Source of the DNA: Bacillus cereus ATCC 14579
GTDB taxonomy: Bacteria > Bacillota > Bacilli > Bacillales > Bacillaceae_G
Direction of reading: 5' to 3'
Assembly (NCBI RefSeq): GCF_000007825.1
Contig: NC_004722.1
Coordinates: 3,388,501-3,452,500 of the forward strand
Length of the DNA: 64,000 nt
Shown piece by piece: positions 34,240-43,870 of this stretch. A model generated the notes under the pieces. That model saw only the letters and a program-made list of their open reading frames with translations, searched no databases and was not told the origin of the DNA. How positions within the stretch are numbered: the stretch's first letter is position 1; every line of letters starts with the position of its first letter. The translations under genes were made by a program, and so were the position numbers.

Positions 34240-35274
34240 TTATAACTCCCTCCCAACTTTACGTGCTATATAGAGGAAGAACGGAACTCCAACAAGAGCT
34301 ACCATAATCCCTATCGCAAGTTCCTTAGGAGGATTTACTGTTCTTGCTCCTAGGTCAGCTACAACTAATAACATAGCTCCTAATAATGCTGACATAGGAA
34401 TAATGAGTCTATAATTCACACCAACTAATTTTCTAGCAATGTGCGGGATAACTAATCCTACAAATCCAATAGAACCAACAGCTGAAACAGAAACACCTGC
34501 CAGAATAACTACTATAATCATCCCTAGTATTCTCGTTCGGTTCGTTTTCACTCCTAAATTTGTAGCAACATCATCCCCCATTGATATGAGTGAAATAGAT
34601 CGCCCTAACACTATTGCAAAAATAATCGTTATAAGAATAATAGGGACTAAAAATTTCAAGTGTTCCCACTTAACCCCTGCAACACCACCAGCATACCAAA
34701 ACGCTAAATCCTGGCTTAAATCATAATAAATCGCAACACCTGAACTTAATGAATGTAAAAGCGCTGCCATAACCGCTCCAGCAATCGTTAACCTCATTGG
34801 TGTTAACCCGCCTGATGTTGCTGATCCAATAACAAAAATAAGTACTGTACTTAAGACTGCTCCAATAAAGGAAACAATCATTAAATAGGAATACGGCATA
34901 TGCGGAAAAAAAGCAAAACTAAGTGCTACTACAAACATCGCTCCTGCATTTATGCCAAGTACACCTGCATCAGCTAAAGGATTTCGTGTTACTCCTTGCA
35001 TAACCGCTCCAGCGACCGCAAAAGCTGCCCCTACAACTGCTGCTCCAATTACTCTCGGGAGCCTTAATTCATAAATAATTTGGTGCTGCGTTAATTTCGG
35101 ATTGTAATCCAAAACCGCAGTCCACACCGTTTGTAAATGAATATCCTTTGCACCAAATGAAATGGCTAAAAATATAGATCCAATTAAACATAAAATTGTT
35201 AAGCTCATGAAACATATGAACTTAATATGTATCCAGCGGTTACTACCAGCATGTACAGTAGACTTATGTAACAT
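34240..35274 (-). CDS. Iron-siderophore ABC importer permease 1 (FecCD family)
   Basis: 344 residues, FecCD family: MQGVTRNPLADAGVLGINAG and GFVGLVIPHIARKLVGV. First gene of the operon permease-permease-binding protein. No ATPase gene is present here, so a shared ATPase elsewhere must drive it. A Fur box lies 65 bp upstream. Confidence 0.92.
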   Translation of the reverse strand: MLHKSTVHAGSNRWIHIKFICFMSLTILCLIGSIFLAISFGAKDIHLQTVWTAVLDYNPKLTQHQIIYELRLPRVIGAAVVGAAFAVAGAVMQGVTRNPLADAGVLGINAGAMFVVALSFAFFPHMPYSYLMIVSFIGAVLSTVLIFVIGSATSGGLTPMRLTIAGAVMAALLHSLSSGVAIYYDLSQDLAFWYAGGVAGVKWEHLKFLVPIILITIIFAIVLGRSISLISMGDDVATNLGVKTNRTRILGMIIVVILAGVSVSAVGSIGFVGLVIPHIARKLVGVNYRLIIPMSALLGAMLLVVADLGARTVNPPKELAIGIMVALVGVPFFLYIARKVGREL

Positions 35275-35336
35275 GTTTCATTTCATCCTTTATATTCAGT
35301 TGTTTTTTATAATTATTTTTTATTTGTAATTATTAT

Positions 35337-35356
35337 TGATAATAATTATCATTTTC
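35337..35356 (-). promoter_or_regulatory. Fur box for the siderophore importer
   Basis: GATAATAATTATCATTTTC (35338-35356) matches the 19 bp Fur consensus at 17 of 19 positions and includes the 7-1-7 core TGATAATAATTATCA. Predicts iron repression of the operon. Confidence 0.82.
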
Positions 35357-35551
35357 ATTTAGATATTATATCCCCACTTTTTTTAAATAGCAAACTATTT
35401 TTTTACTTTGCTACAATATTAAAATACTCATTACAATTCCCTTCTAAAACTTACAAATACATGCAAAATAGTCCACCTCACTATTTTTCAAATTCTAGGT
35501 ATACTTATTAATTATTTTGATTTTTCCAATAAAAATACCGAAGGTGACACA

Positions 35552-36316
35552 GTGTTCTATATAAAACAACTACTATATTTCACTTACGAGCAAGCATTAT
35601 CTTGCTTATTCCCAGTCGTTATTTTCTTAACACTAGCCCTGTCAAAAATTGTTTCAATCCCAGGATTATATCGTTATGATTTCATACTCATCGTATGCCT
35701 TCTTATGCAGTGGATTATGTACAAGACTGGACTTGAAACAAAAGACGAACTAAAAGTAATTACCATCTTCCACCTCATCGGCCTTTTACTAGAAATATAT
35801 AAAGTACATTTCGGTTCATGGAGTTATCCCGAAGAGGGATATTCGAAGGTTTTTGGAGTTCCGCTTTACAGCGGTTTTATGTACGCAAGTGTCGCGAGTT
35901 ACATATGTCAAGCGTGGAGAAGGTTGCATTTAAAAATGCATCATTGGCCGAAAGCTATTTTTGCCGTGCCGTTAGGAGCTATGATTTACTTCAATTTTTT
36001 CACGCATCATTTTCTATACGATTTTAGATGGATATTAACTTTACTACTATTCATCGTTTTCTTTCGGACATTTGTGGAATTTTCATTACGAGGCGTTCCA
36101 TATAAAATGCCACTCGTTCTCTCCTTTTTCTTTATCGGTTTCTTCATTTGGGTTGCAGAGAACATCGCAACATTTTTCGGAGCATGGCAATATCCAAATC
36201 AACGGGAAGCATGGAGTCTCGTTCACTTAAGCAAAATTAGTTCATGGTTTTTACTCGTTGTTATTAGCATTATGATTGTCACGCAGCTCAAACATTTGAA
36301 GGAATTAAAAAGATAA
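35552..36316 (+). CDS. DUF817 family membrane protein
   Basis: 254 residues, about eight membrane segments, with the DUF817 landmarks VHFGSWSYPEE and FFGAWQYPNQ. GTG 35552 follows GAAGGTGAC. Function unknown. Confidence 0.8.
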   Translation: MFYIKQLLYFTYEQALSCLFPVVIFLTLALSKIVSIPGLYRYDFILIVCLLMQWIMYKTGLETKDELKVITIFHLIGLLLEIYKVHFGSWSYPEEGYSKVFGVPLYSGFMYASVASYICQAWRRLHLKMHHWPKAIFAVPLGAMIYFNFFTHHFLYDFRWILTLLLFIVFFRTFVEFSLRGVPYKMPLVLSFFFIGFFIWVAENIATFFGAWQYPNQREAWSLVHLSKISSWFLLVVISIMIVTQLKHLKELKR

Positions 36317-36329
36317 TGCTGATTATGTA

Positions 36330-36377
36330 AAAACAGTTAGCCCATCACTCATTAGAGAGTGATGAGCTAACTGTTTT
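36330..36377. terminator. Bidirectional terminator
   Basis: Very long stem: AAAAACAGTTAG then CATCACTC, mirrored by GAGTGATG then CTAACTGTTTTT. Confidence 0.9.
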
Positions 36378-36444
36378 TAGTAATATTTTTTAAACCTTCC
36401 TTATCAAGGGAGTTATAATTTACAAGAGTATAAGCAATTACACA

Positions 36445-37431
36445 TTATGAACTGCTACTAGCAGAAGAGGTTGCTGCAGATGAAGCGGCAATCGTTGCCA
36501 TCATAGCTGCTTGTTGTGCTTGTATGAGGACTTCTATCATTGTTTGTAAACCTGTGTTGGTAGCTTTACTTTCCTCACCTTTCTGACTTACGAACAGTTG
36601 AATAGCAATAAGAATATTTGTATCTGTATGCCAACGGAATAATTTATCCCCCTGTAATTTTTCAATAAATGCTCGAATAGAATGAATCTCTTTTTCTCCG
36701 TCCTCGAGTAACGCTAGTAGCCCGATAGCTGGGTAATGCATCTGTTTTACTTTTACCTTTTCTTGCTTTAACAAATTCCATATATTTGTACATTTTGCAA
36801 CTAATAGTTCTTCCCTGACATCCTTCTTTAGTGAAAGAATATGACTCAAAAATTGAAGATCATTCCCTTTACGCAAACCAGCTGTCGCTAGTTTCTGATA
36901 AAGACGTTCCACTCGGTCCATAAGTGTTTCTACATGCTCTGATTGTCCTGCTAATAAAACTGCGAGCGGATAATCATTTGTACTTGTAAGAAAGAGGTGA
37001 TCCTTTTTCATGCGTTTATATACTTGCATCGAACGCTGAATGTGCGCGCCATGCTGTTCATTTTCTTCTGTTAAAAGCACAGCTGCTGCGAGATAAGTAA
37101 ATATACTCCGGCTAAAGCCACCAGTGACCAATTGTTCATATAAATCTAAAAACTTCCGAAAAGCTTCCTTGTAATCTGTAAAGTGAATATCTAATGTTGC
37201 GGCCACTACAAAACGATGATAAGACTTTAAGTATGAAAACATCCCTACCTGATTCTTAATATAACTACTAATTTCTAAAAAACGTCCGAGATCAAACAAT
37301 TTATCACTACCTGCATACATAGCAGCAATCATCATTCCTGTTCGAGAATCACTCGTTTTCCATTTTAGTTCTCCCTTTAACTGTACATATGTATGTTTAT
37401 ATTGCTCCAACTTTTGCTCTAATGTAATCAT
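36445..37431 (-). CDS. DUF4003 family protein
   Basis: 328 residues, soluble, helical repeats, ending in a run of Ala/Ser (IAASSAATSSASSSS). Pattern matches DUF4003. GGGGTGAAT fits ATG 37431 rather than 37482. Function unknown. Confidence 0.75.
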   Translation of the reverse strand: MITLEQKLEQYKHTYVQLKGELKWKTSDSRTGMMIAAMYAGSDKLFDLGRFLEISSYIKNQVGMFSYLKSYHRFVVAATLDIHFTDYKEAFRKFLDLYEQLVTGGFSRSIFTYLAAAVLLTEENEQHGAHIQRSMQVYKRMKKDHLFLTSTNDYPLAVLLAGQSEHVETLMDRVERLYQKLATAGLRKGNDLQFLSHILSLKKDVREELLVAKCTNIWNLLKQEKVKVKQMHYPAIGLLALLEDGEKEIHSIRAFIEKLQGDKLFRWHTDTNILIAIQLFVSQKGEESKATNTGLQTMIEVLIQAQQAAMMATIAASSAATSSASSSS

Positions 37432-37554
37432 AGTATTCACCCCTATTTCTAGTTCTTCTCTATTATTATACGTATATTCCATATTTAGGAATACTATAAT
37501 TAATAATCACAACATAAAAAATTATAAAATTCTCTAATCCTTCAAGAAGTTATA

Positions 37555-37589
37555 CAAAAAAGGTAGATAATAATTTATCTACCTTTTTT
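37555..37589. terminator. Bidirectional terminator
   Basis: Stem AAAAAAGGTAGATAA / TTATCTACCTTTTTT. It lies between the DinB and DUF4003 genes (both minus strand), so it ends DUF4003 poorly placed 5' of it; more likely it ends the downstream side of a plus transcript or is shared by the DinB leader. Confidence 0.6.
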
Positions 37590-37640
37590 GTATATATTAT
37601 TTAACATTACAACTGTATTGCTTGTTATATGCAATTAAGA

Positions 37641-38096
37641 CTAAAGAGCTTTAATAATACGTTCCATCGCCTTCATTTGCCCAATATGATCAGCTTCATG
37701 ATAAAGCATCATACCGTAAAGCTCCCCTACTGTTTCCAATCCTAGGAATGGCTCTGGCAGTTTATTTTCAAATGCTTCTGCTGGAATTTCGTTAATACGT
37801 TTTGCTTGTTCTTTTAATTGAGCCGTTAACACTTCTAACGATGGTCCTTCTGTCGTCCATTTAGATGGTCTTGATCCATATCCAAACATACCTGGATATT
37901 CAGTTGGCAATTGTTTAAATTCTCTTCCGAACATGAAAGTCTCTGCTGCTGTTAACACGTGACCGATATGCCAACGAATTGTATTGTTAAAACCCTCTGG
38001 CTGCGTATCCACAGTTTTATCATCTAACGTTTCCATAAATTTAAGTAACGCCCCGCGCGTTATTTCAAATTGTTTTAAACCCACTATTCTATTCAT
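37641..38096 (-). CDS. DinB-family protein
   Basis: 151 residues, four-helix DinB/YfiT-like metal-binding fold. Putative metal histidines in RWHIGHV and LYHEADHIGQ. GAAGGGGAACG fits ATG 38096. Such proteins include bacillithiol-dependent transferases, but the substrate is unknown. Confidence 0.82.
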   Translation of the reverse strand: MNRIVGLKQFEITRGALLKFMETLDDKTVDTQPEGFNNTIRWHIGHVLTAAETFMFGREFKQLPTEYPGMFGYGSRPSKWTTEGPSLEVLTAQLKEQAKRINEIPAEAFENKLPEPFLGLETVGELYGMMLYHEADHIGQMKAMERIIKAL

Positions 38097-38288
38097 TTTA
38101 TCGTTCCCCTTCTTGATGTACAATTTATTATGAACTAAGAATGTTCAACTTACTAAAGTTTCACCTTGTTTAATCTATCAGAAACAAATAAGAAATACAT
38201 CTAATATGCTTATTAAAAATAATAAAAAGGTTCACTCCTCGTAAATATAGAATTACTTACTATGTTAATAAAAGAGGAGTGTACTTGC

Positions 38289-38777
38289 ATGTTACATATT
38301 TTAAAACAACAATATAATCTTATTAGCTCTACAAGAGAAACTCTATTTTCGTTTTTGGAAGAAATCCCAATAGAAAAATTACATAGCACAGTTTCTAATT
38401 TCGGAAGCGGTAGCATTATAAAGACTCATATTCATGTAGCCGATTGCTATCGATACTGGCTTGGATCATTCGCATTCAAGCAAAAAAGAGCAGATTTTTC
38501 ATTTGCTAGCGATTACGAAATTGAGCATGCAAATGTGGAAAAAGTTCGCGCTAGATTTAAGTTAGTAGATGAGACTGTACAACATTTTTTAGATGAATAC
38601 AATGACCGTTGGCTCGAAAATATAGCAAATGAAGTGAAATGGCAAAAAGAACCTTGGAGCACAACTCCGCTATGGCTTTTAACTCATACGGAGACGCATG
38701 AATTTCACCATAAAGGACAAATTGTATCTATGGCTCGTCACCTTGGATATACTCCTCCTGATACAGACCTTAGTTAA
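38289..38777 (+). CDS. DinB-family protein
   Basis: 162 residues with histidines in IKTHIHVADC and HTETHEFHHKGQ, the DinB three-histidine arrangement. GAGGAG fits ATG 38289. It is divergent from the other DinB gene; the two are distant paralogues. Confidence 0.82.
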   Translation: MLHILKQQYNLISSTRETLFSFLEEIPIEKLHSTVSNFGSGSIIKTHIHVADCYRYWLGSFAFKQKRADFSFASDYEIEHANVEKVRARFKLVDETVQHFLDEYNDRWLENIANEVKWQKEPWSTTPLWLLTHTETHEFHHKGQIVSMARHLGYTPPDTDLS

Positions 38778-39004
38778 TACATTCGTGTTCATTTAAAAGC
38801 GGAATGAGCAGCAAGAATAATAGTATGATCAAAAAACTCGTTGATACATTTTGTTGTGTATAAAACATTTATTATTTGTTTTAGGTATACCATGCCATTA
38901 TAAAATTCATGTAACATCGAATTAAGATTCATATTTTTTATGTAACTCATTGAAGAAAGTTAAGTATTTATACATTCAATTACTAACTAAAGGAGAAAAT
39001 TATA

Positions 39005-39541
39005 ATGAGATTAGAGAGCGAGAGAATTTATTTAAGGCCTCTTTGTCAGCTAGATGCTCCTATTATATTAGAAAGTACAATGGATGATGAAATAAGATAT
39101 ATGACTGGAACTAAGTCCACTTTTTCATTGGAGCAAATTACGAAACATATAGATCATATAAATAATGATTCAAGTCGCTATGATTTCGCTATTTGTTTAC
39201 AAAGTACTGACAAGATGATTGGAGAGTTGTCGATTTTAGATATCGATGAGGAGAACAAAAGAGCAGGATTCAGAATATCAATGCTTTCAATAGCATTAAC
39301 AGGACAAGGCTATGGAACGGAAGCTATTAAAATAGTTTTAAGATTTGTTTTTGAACAACTATCATTAAATCGTTTACAGTTAGAAGTATTTAGCCATAAT
39401 TTACGCGGAATTAAAGCTTATAAAAAAGTTGGTTTTGTAAAAGAAGGAACCTTACGTCAATCTTTATTTTATAACGATACATACTCAGATGAAATTATTA
39501 TGGCCATACTTAAAAGCGATTATATAGAGAGACCTTTGTAA
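39005..39541 (+). CDS. GNAT acetyltransferase (RimJ/RimL type)
   Basis: 178 residues. Acetyl-CoA loop LTGQGYGTEAIK and the AYKKVGFVKEGTLRQ block. AAAGGAG before ATG 39005. Similar in class to 31524-32075 but clearly different in sequence. Confidence 0.85.
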   Translation: MRLESERIYLRPLCQLDAPIILESTMDDEIRYMTGTKSTFSLEQITKHIDHINNDSSRYDFAICLQSTDKMIGELSILDIDEENKRAGFRISMLSIALTGQGYGTEAIKIVLRFVFEQLSLNRLQLEVFSHNLRGIKAYKKVGFVKEGTLRQSLFYNDTYSDEIIMAILKSDYIERPL

Positions 39542-39571
39542 ATGGATGCAGTTAATCTATTAAACAAATTT

Positions 39572-39609
39572 AAAGAACCTTACCACAATAAAATGCAGTA
39601 AGGCTCTTT
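39572..39609. terminator. Bidirectional terminator
   Basis: Imperfect stem AAAGAACCTTAC / GTAAGGCTCTTT. Confidence 0.7.
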
Positions 39610-39653
39610 CATTTTTATATCAAATAACAGCTCTTAAAACATGTATAATCGTA

Positions 39654-40130
39654 TTAATACCAAATAGTCTCCGCATAATTATATGCATCACTATTCGGAA
39701 TTGCATGTTTCCCTTGTGCTTGTGCCTTTCTTGGATCTAAATCATATACCATTGGTGTATAGCATGATGTTTGCCCTTTATTTACAACACCATTTCCTCC
39801 AGCACTTCCGCAAGTGTATGCCTTTCCATCTGTTTTTCTAACAATCCTTGCATCAGCTTCATTATTATAAACTGCCAGGCGAGTTACAGTAACTTTTGCC
39901 CACGCTGTTTTACACGTCGTGCTAAATTTTAATTCCACATAAGAATTTGAATCAATCCACTTCTTTTCTTTCGTTACTGCAGATTGATCACAGCTGTTAT
40001 AATAAGGACTTTTCCCATCATATGAATGGTCTTCTGCGTATGCTTTATCGCTATTAGTCGTGCTAAACATACTAGTTACAACGAGTAAAGATAGCAATAA
40101 ACATGCACTCGTCTTTTTTAAAAGTTTCAT
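39654..40130 (-). CDS. Secreted DUF2690-type protein B
   Basis: 158 residues with an N-terminal signal peptide (to about residue 30). Core block YDGKSPYYNSCD ... VELKFSTTCKTAWAKVTV, with two cysteine pairs, matches the DUF2690 pattern. AGAAAGGAGTG precedes ATG 40130. It follows the related gene by 17 bp, so the two form an operon. Function unknown. Confidence 0.75.
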   Translation of the reverse strand: MKLLKKTSACLLLSLLVVTSMFSTTNSDKAYAEDHSYDGKSPYYNSCDQSAVTKEKKWIDSNSYVELKFSTTCKTAWAKVTVTRLAVYNNEADARIVRKTDGKAYTCGSAGGNGVVNKGQTSCYTPMVYDLDPRKAQAQGKHAIPNSDAYNYAETIWY

Positions 40131-40147
40131 ATCATTTCACTCCTTTC

Positions 40148-40660
40148 TTAATAACGTGCTGTTTTCCCGTAACCGTTATTAAACGTAACTGCTTCAGCAT
40201 CTGCTGTGTATCCGAAATCAGCAGTCAAATCAAATACCATTCCTGTATAAGTGCTCGTTTGACCTGTTTTTATTGTGCCGTTCCCCTGATTAGAAGTAAC
40301 TGATTTTTGGAATACACCATTTTTGTATTTATTCACAACAGCGTACGCGTACACTCCTCCCGAAACAGCTGGTGCTGGTTGATCTAAAACAAACTTAGCC
40401 CATGCTGCATGACATTTATTACTGTAACGTAAATACACTGTCCCTACTTTTTTACTACCTTCATATACAGCTGTAGATTTTGCATTAAATCCATCTGCAT
40501 CACACGTCGTACTTCCCCCGTATACTTTCGTTGTTGCTGGATTTTTCCCGTCATAATAACTGCTTAAATCAGTAGCTGCAAATGTACTTCCTTGGAAACT
40601 AAATAATACCCCTACACTCGCTGCACTTAACACACATACTTTCATTAGCTTTTTAAACAT
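40148..40660 (-). CDS. Secreted DUF2690-type protein A
   Basis: 170 residues, signal peptide ending near AFA/AT (residue 29). Core YDGKNPATTKVYG ... VYLRYSNKCHAAWAKFVL is parallel to the next gene. GGAGGAGATT precedes ATG 40660. Likely a duplicated pair that diverged. Confidence 0.75.
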   Translation of the reverse strand: MFKKLMKVCVLSAASVGVLFSFQGSTFAATDLSSYYDGKNPATTKVYGGSTTCDADGFNAKSTAVYEGSKKVGTVYLRYSNKCHAAWAKFVLDQPAPAVSGGVYAYAVVNKYKNGVFQKSVTSNQGNGTIKTGQTSTYTGMVFDLTADFGYTADAEAVTFNNGYGKTARY

Positions 40661-40865
40661 TGTAAATCTCCTCCCTCAAAATAAGTACGTTTATCTATCC
40701 CCTATGTACGCCCCTCCTTTCATGCTGCCTAGAGGCATCTTACAGAAACGAATAAAAGTTGTAAATTCCCTTACGATTATTGGAATATACAAAGAAATTT
40801 ACTTATCCTTTTAAGAAAAAAAGTTGAGAAATACACATTTGAAGACATCCTTTATTTCAAACATA

Positions 40866-40904
40866 AAAGAACCGATACTTGTTACATGCAAGCATCAGTT
40901 CTTT
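40866..40904 (-). terminator. Terminator of the LysR gene
   Basis: Stem AAAGAACTGATGCTTG / CAAGTATCGGTTCTTT with one mismatch, 50 bp after the LysR stop. Confidence 0.7.
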
Positions 40905-40951
40905 ATAAAAAATTGCCATTTTTTCTTTTTATAAAATAAATATTTCTCCAC

Positions 40952-41845
40952 TTAATCCGTTGTAAAGAACTCCCTCGTTACATCAATAAATTGCTGCAGT
41001 GGCACTGTCATCCATTTGTCTTTATGCCAAGCGATTTGCGTATAAATCGGAGAGATTGTATTTTCTAAATGTAACTCTTTTATCGTCCCCTCTCGTATAT
41101 CTTTTTCTACTACTATTGCTGGTAAAACGGCTATGCCTAAATCTGCAATAACACATTGTTTAATTGCTTCAACACTAACAAACTCAATTTTATTTGCTGG
41201 ATATACATCTTCCCAGCGAAATAGCTCTTCAAATAAAGTCCGATACGAGCAGCCTAATTCTGTTAGTAACAGTGTTTCACTCTCTAAATCTTTTATAGAA
41301 GCAGTAGTCTGTTCAAGTAAACGATGTGTAGGAGCAGCTACTACTTTTAATTCTTCTTTCATAAGCGGTTCCACATGTAAAACATCTTCTGTTTTACACT
41401 CATCCAAAATAAATGCAAGATCTACTTTTCCCTCCATCAATTGTTCCTTCGCATCTTTATTGGAATGTGCTGGTTTAAATATAAGTTTTATTTTTGGGAA
41501 TTGTATTTTAAACCTCTTTAATATAGAAGGCAGTCTGTATGTACACTGACTTTCGTGTGCTCCAATTATTATCGTCCCTGCTATTTCTTCATCATCTTTC
41601 ACAGCCATTTTCGCTTCGTTACTGAGTGCAATCATCTTGTCGGCATATAGTTGAAACTTCCTACCTGCTTCAGTTAAGAAAAGACGTTTCCCTAATCTCT
41701 CAAATAGTGGTGTACCGAGCTCAGCCTCTAATGTTTTAATTTGTGCTGTAACGCTCGATTGGGCAAAGTTTAATTTCTTCGCAGTTTGTGTAAAGTTCAA
41801 AGTATGTGCCGCTACTTTAAATGTAATTAACTGTTTTATTTCCAT
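40952..41845 (-). CDS. LysR-family transcriptional regulator
   Basis: 297 residues. N-terminal helix-turn-helix (LNFTQTAKKLNFAQSSVTAQ), then a LysR substrate-binding domain. Divergent from a quinone oxidoreductase gene, with a dyad in the intergenic region, the classic LysR arrangement, so it probably controls that enzyme. Confidence 0.92.
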   Translation of the reverse strand: MEIKQLITFKVAAHTLNFTQTAKKLNFAQSSVTAQIKTLEAELGTPLFERLGKRLFLTEAGRKFQLYADKMIALSNEAKMAVKDDEEIAGTIIIGAHESQCTYRLPSILKRFKIQFPKIKLIFKPAHSNKDAKEQLMEGKVDLAFILDECKTEDVLHVEPLMKEELKVVAAPTHRLLEQTTASIKDLESETLLLTELGCSYRTLFEELFRWEDVYPANKIEFVSVEAIKQCVIADLGIAVLPAIVVEKDIREGTIKELHLENTISPIYTQIAWHKDKWMTVPLQQFIDVTREFFTTD

Positions 41846-41860
41846 TTATCATCCCTCTTT

Positions 41861-41881
41861 TCAATCGATATTTCCGATTGA
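41861..41881. promoter_or_regulatory. LysR-type dyad
   Basis: TCAATCG - 7 bp - CGATTGA, perfect arms. Related half-sites (ATCGAAA, ATTGATATTT) follow at about 41887 and 41910. Fits an LTTR recognition plus activation site layout. Confidence 0.55.
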
Positions 41882-41968
41882 TTCCATCGAAATAATCCTC
41901 TTTGTCTATTGATATTTGTATTGTATGATAAAGAACATCTATAAACAATATAAATGGAGGTATTCCAT

Positions 41969-42934
41969 ATGAAAGCACTTTGTTTCGAAACATTCGGAGA
42001 CGCTAATGTTCTACACTATAAAGAAATACACGATCCAATCATAAGTCCAAATGAAATTCTTGTCCGCACGAAAGCAATCGGATTAAACTTCGCTGATATT
42101 TATAGACGCCGCGGCGATTATCATCTTGCTGGCAATCCGCCTTATGTATTAGGTTATGAAGGAGCTGGAATTGTTGAAAAAGTAGGAGCTGACGTTACTA
42201 CTATCAACCTAGGAGACCGTATTGCATTTGCGGACGTCCCATTTGCAAATGCAGAACTAGTTGCCGTTCCATCTGAAAAAGTAATCCCACTGCCAGATTC
42301 TATTTCTTTTGAAACAGCCGCTTCTGTCTTATTACAAGGATTAACTGCACATTATTTAACGCACGATAGCTATCAACTAAAACAAGGTGATATAGCTTTA
42401 GTACACGCTGCAGCTGGTGGCGTCGGTCAACTTCTTATTCAAATGATTAAACTACAGGGCGGAACAGTAATTGGTCTTACATCATCAAAAGAAAAAGCAA
42501 AGATAGCTACATTAGCTGGTGCCGATCACGTATTTTTATATACCGAAGCATGGCATATGAAAGTACTGGAAATGACTAATGGAACTGGAGTAAATGTTGT
42601 GTATGAATCAGTAGGTTCTACATTAGGGGAAAGTTTTAACGCTACTAAAATTGGCGGTACTGTCGTATTTTACGGAATGGCTGGTGGTAATCCTGCGCCA
42701 GTTGATCCGCGTATGCTTATGGATACTTCAAAAACTTTAACTGGTGGAGACCTTTGGAACGTGCTTACTACTTTTGAAGAACGTAAAAAACGATCTACTC
42801 AATTATTCGATTGGATCGCAACTGGAAAATTAAACATTTCAAATCCTACTACATTCTCTTTACAAGACGGTGCTCTTGCTCATGAATTATTAGAGAGCCG
42901 TAAAAGCACAGGGAAGATTTTATTAATCCCATAA
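41969..42934 (+). CDS. Quinone oxidoreductase (zinc-less MDR family)
   Basis: 321 residues, medium-chain reductase fold. NADPH motif AAAGGVGQLLIQ near 150, C-terminal ALAHELLESRKSTGKILLIP. It lacks the zinc-binding cysteines of alcohol dehydrogenase, as in QOR/zeta-crystallin. GGAGG fits ATG 41969. Confidence 0.88.
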   Translation: MKALCFETFGDANVLHYKEIHDPIISPNEILVRTKAIGLNFADIYRRRGDYHLAGNPPYVLGYEGAGIVEKVGADVTTINLGDRIAFADVPFANAELVAVPSEKVIPLPDSISFETAASVLLQGLTAHYLTHDSYQLKQGDIALVHAAAGGVGQLLIQMIKLQGGTVIGLTSSKEKAKIATLAGADHVFLYTEAWHMKVLEMTNGTGVNVVYESVGSTLGESFNATKIGGTVVFYGMAGGNPAPVDPRMLMDTSKTLTGGDLWNVLTTFEERKKRSTQLFDWIATGKLNISNPTTFSLQDGALAHELLESRKSTGKILLIP

Positions 42935-42944
42935 TTCACAAAAT

Positions 42945-42978
42945 GAAAAGGAAGCTAGATTTCTCTACCTTCCTTTTC
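42945..42978. terminator. Bidirectional terminator
   Basis: Stem GAAAAGGAAG / CTTCCTTTTC with inner TAGA / TCTA pairing. Confidence 0.85.
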
Positions 42979-42999
42979 TTATTTCTATTTGAGATTTAA

Positions 43000-43710
43000 T
43001 TATATTTCCACACTTTCTTTCCCTTTTGCAACATAACTCATATCTCCAACAGACTCGACTGTGTATGTTCCATCTTGATATACAATTTTCGTCACACTAG
43101 CATTTTCCACTCCAAGTTTTGTTTTGCTACTGTCTAACATTTCTATTAAGGTAGTAATCAAAAGCCCATGAACGACAACTAAAACGTTACCGCCACCATT
43201 TCCAGCAGCTTCTTCACTAATTTTATCTATCTCTGTTTTTATACGAGTAGAAAATAAGTCCCAATCTTCCGCCTGTTTTGTAGGATCTGCTACGCTAATA
43301 AGATTAATCACTTCTTGAATAGAAAACTTCATAAGTTCTTCTGATGATGCAACGCCTGCAGCTTTTCCAACCACATCCCACATATTCTCAAGTTTTTCAC
43401 CTTCAAAAATACCGAAATTTAATTCTCGCAAATCTTTTCTTTGCTCAAGTTTTAATTTTGATTGCTCACTATATTTTAATACTAAATTAGCAGTTTCAAT
43501 TGCGCGGCCGCTATCACTACTATATGCATTCATAAAATGAATATCTTTTAATCCTGTCCCTAAATTTGTGGCAACTTCAACACCTTTTTCTACTAATGGA
43601 GAATCAGCCCAACCTTGCGCACGATGATTCGTATTTAATATTGTTTTACCGTGTCTTGTAACATATAACGTAACTGCATTCTCATTGCTATCTGTTTCTC
43701 GCTTATTCAT
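43000..43710 (-). CDS. Histidine phosphatase family protein
   Basis: 236 residues. Phosphohistidine motif TRHGKT near residue 19, second catalytic His in VVVHGLLI, plus SDSGRAIET and ELNFGIFEGE. GGGAGAG before ATG 43710. Cytosolic phosphatase, substrate unknown. Confidence 0.87.
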   Translation of the reverse strand: MNKRETDSNENAVTLYVTRHGKTILNTNHRAQGWADSPLVEKGVEVATNLGTGLKDIHFMNAYSSDSGRAIETANLVLKYSEQSKLKLEQRKDLRELNFGIFEGEKLENMWDVVGKAAGVASSEELMKFSIQEVINLISVADPTKQAEDWDLFSTRIKTEIDKISEEAAGNGGGNVLVVVHGLLITTLIEMLDSSKTKLGVENASVTKIVYQDGTYTVESVGDMSYVAKGKESVEI

Positions 43711-43799
43711 TTCATTCTCTCCCTTTACGTTTCTATATCAATTTTACCACCTCAATTATTCATTGAGCAAAATATACGTCAGTAGATCCGCTTAATAAA

Positions 43800-43844
43800 A
43801 AAAGCTATCTTTCTGTATATCCATACAAAAAGATAGCATCTTTT
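43800..43844 (-). terminator. Terminator of the MutS2-like/GNAT operon
   Basis: Stem AAAGCTATCTTT.TGTAT / ATACA.AAAGATAGC with A/T tails, 30 bp after the acetyltransferase stop. Confidence 0.8.
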
Positions 43845-43870
43845 ATGATTACATTTCTTAACCGTTACTC

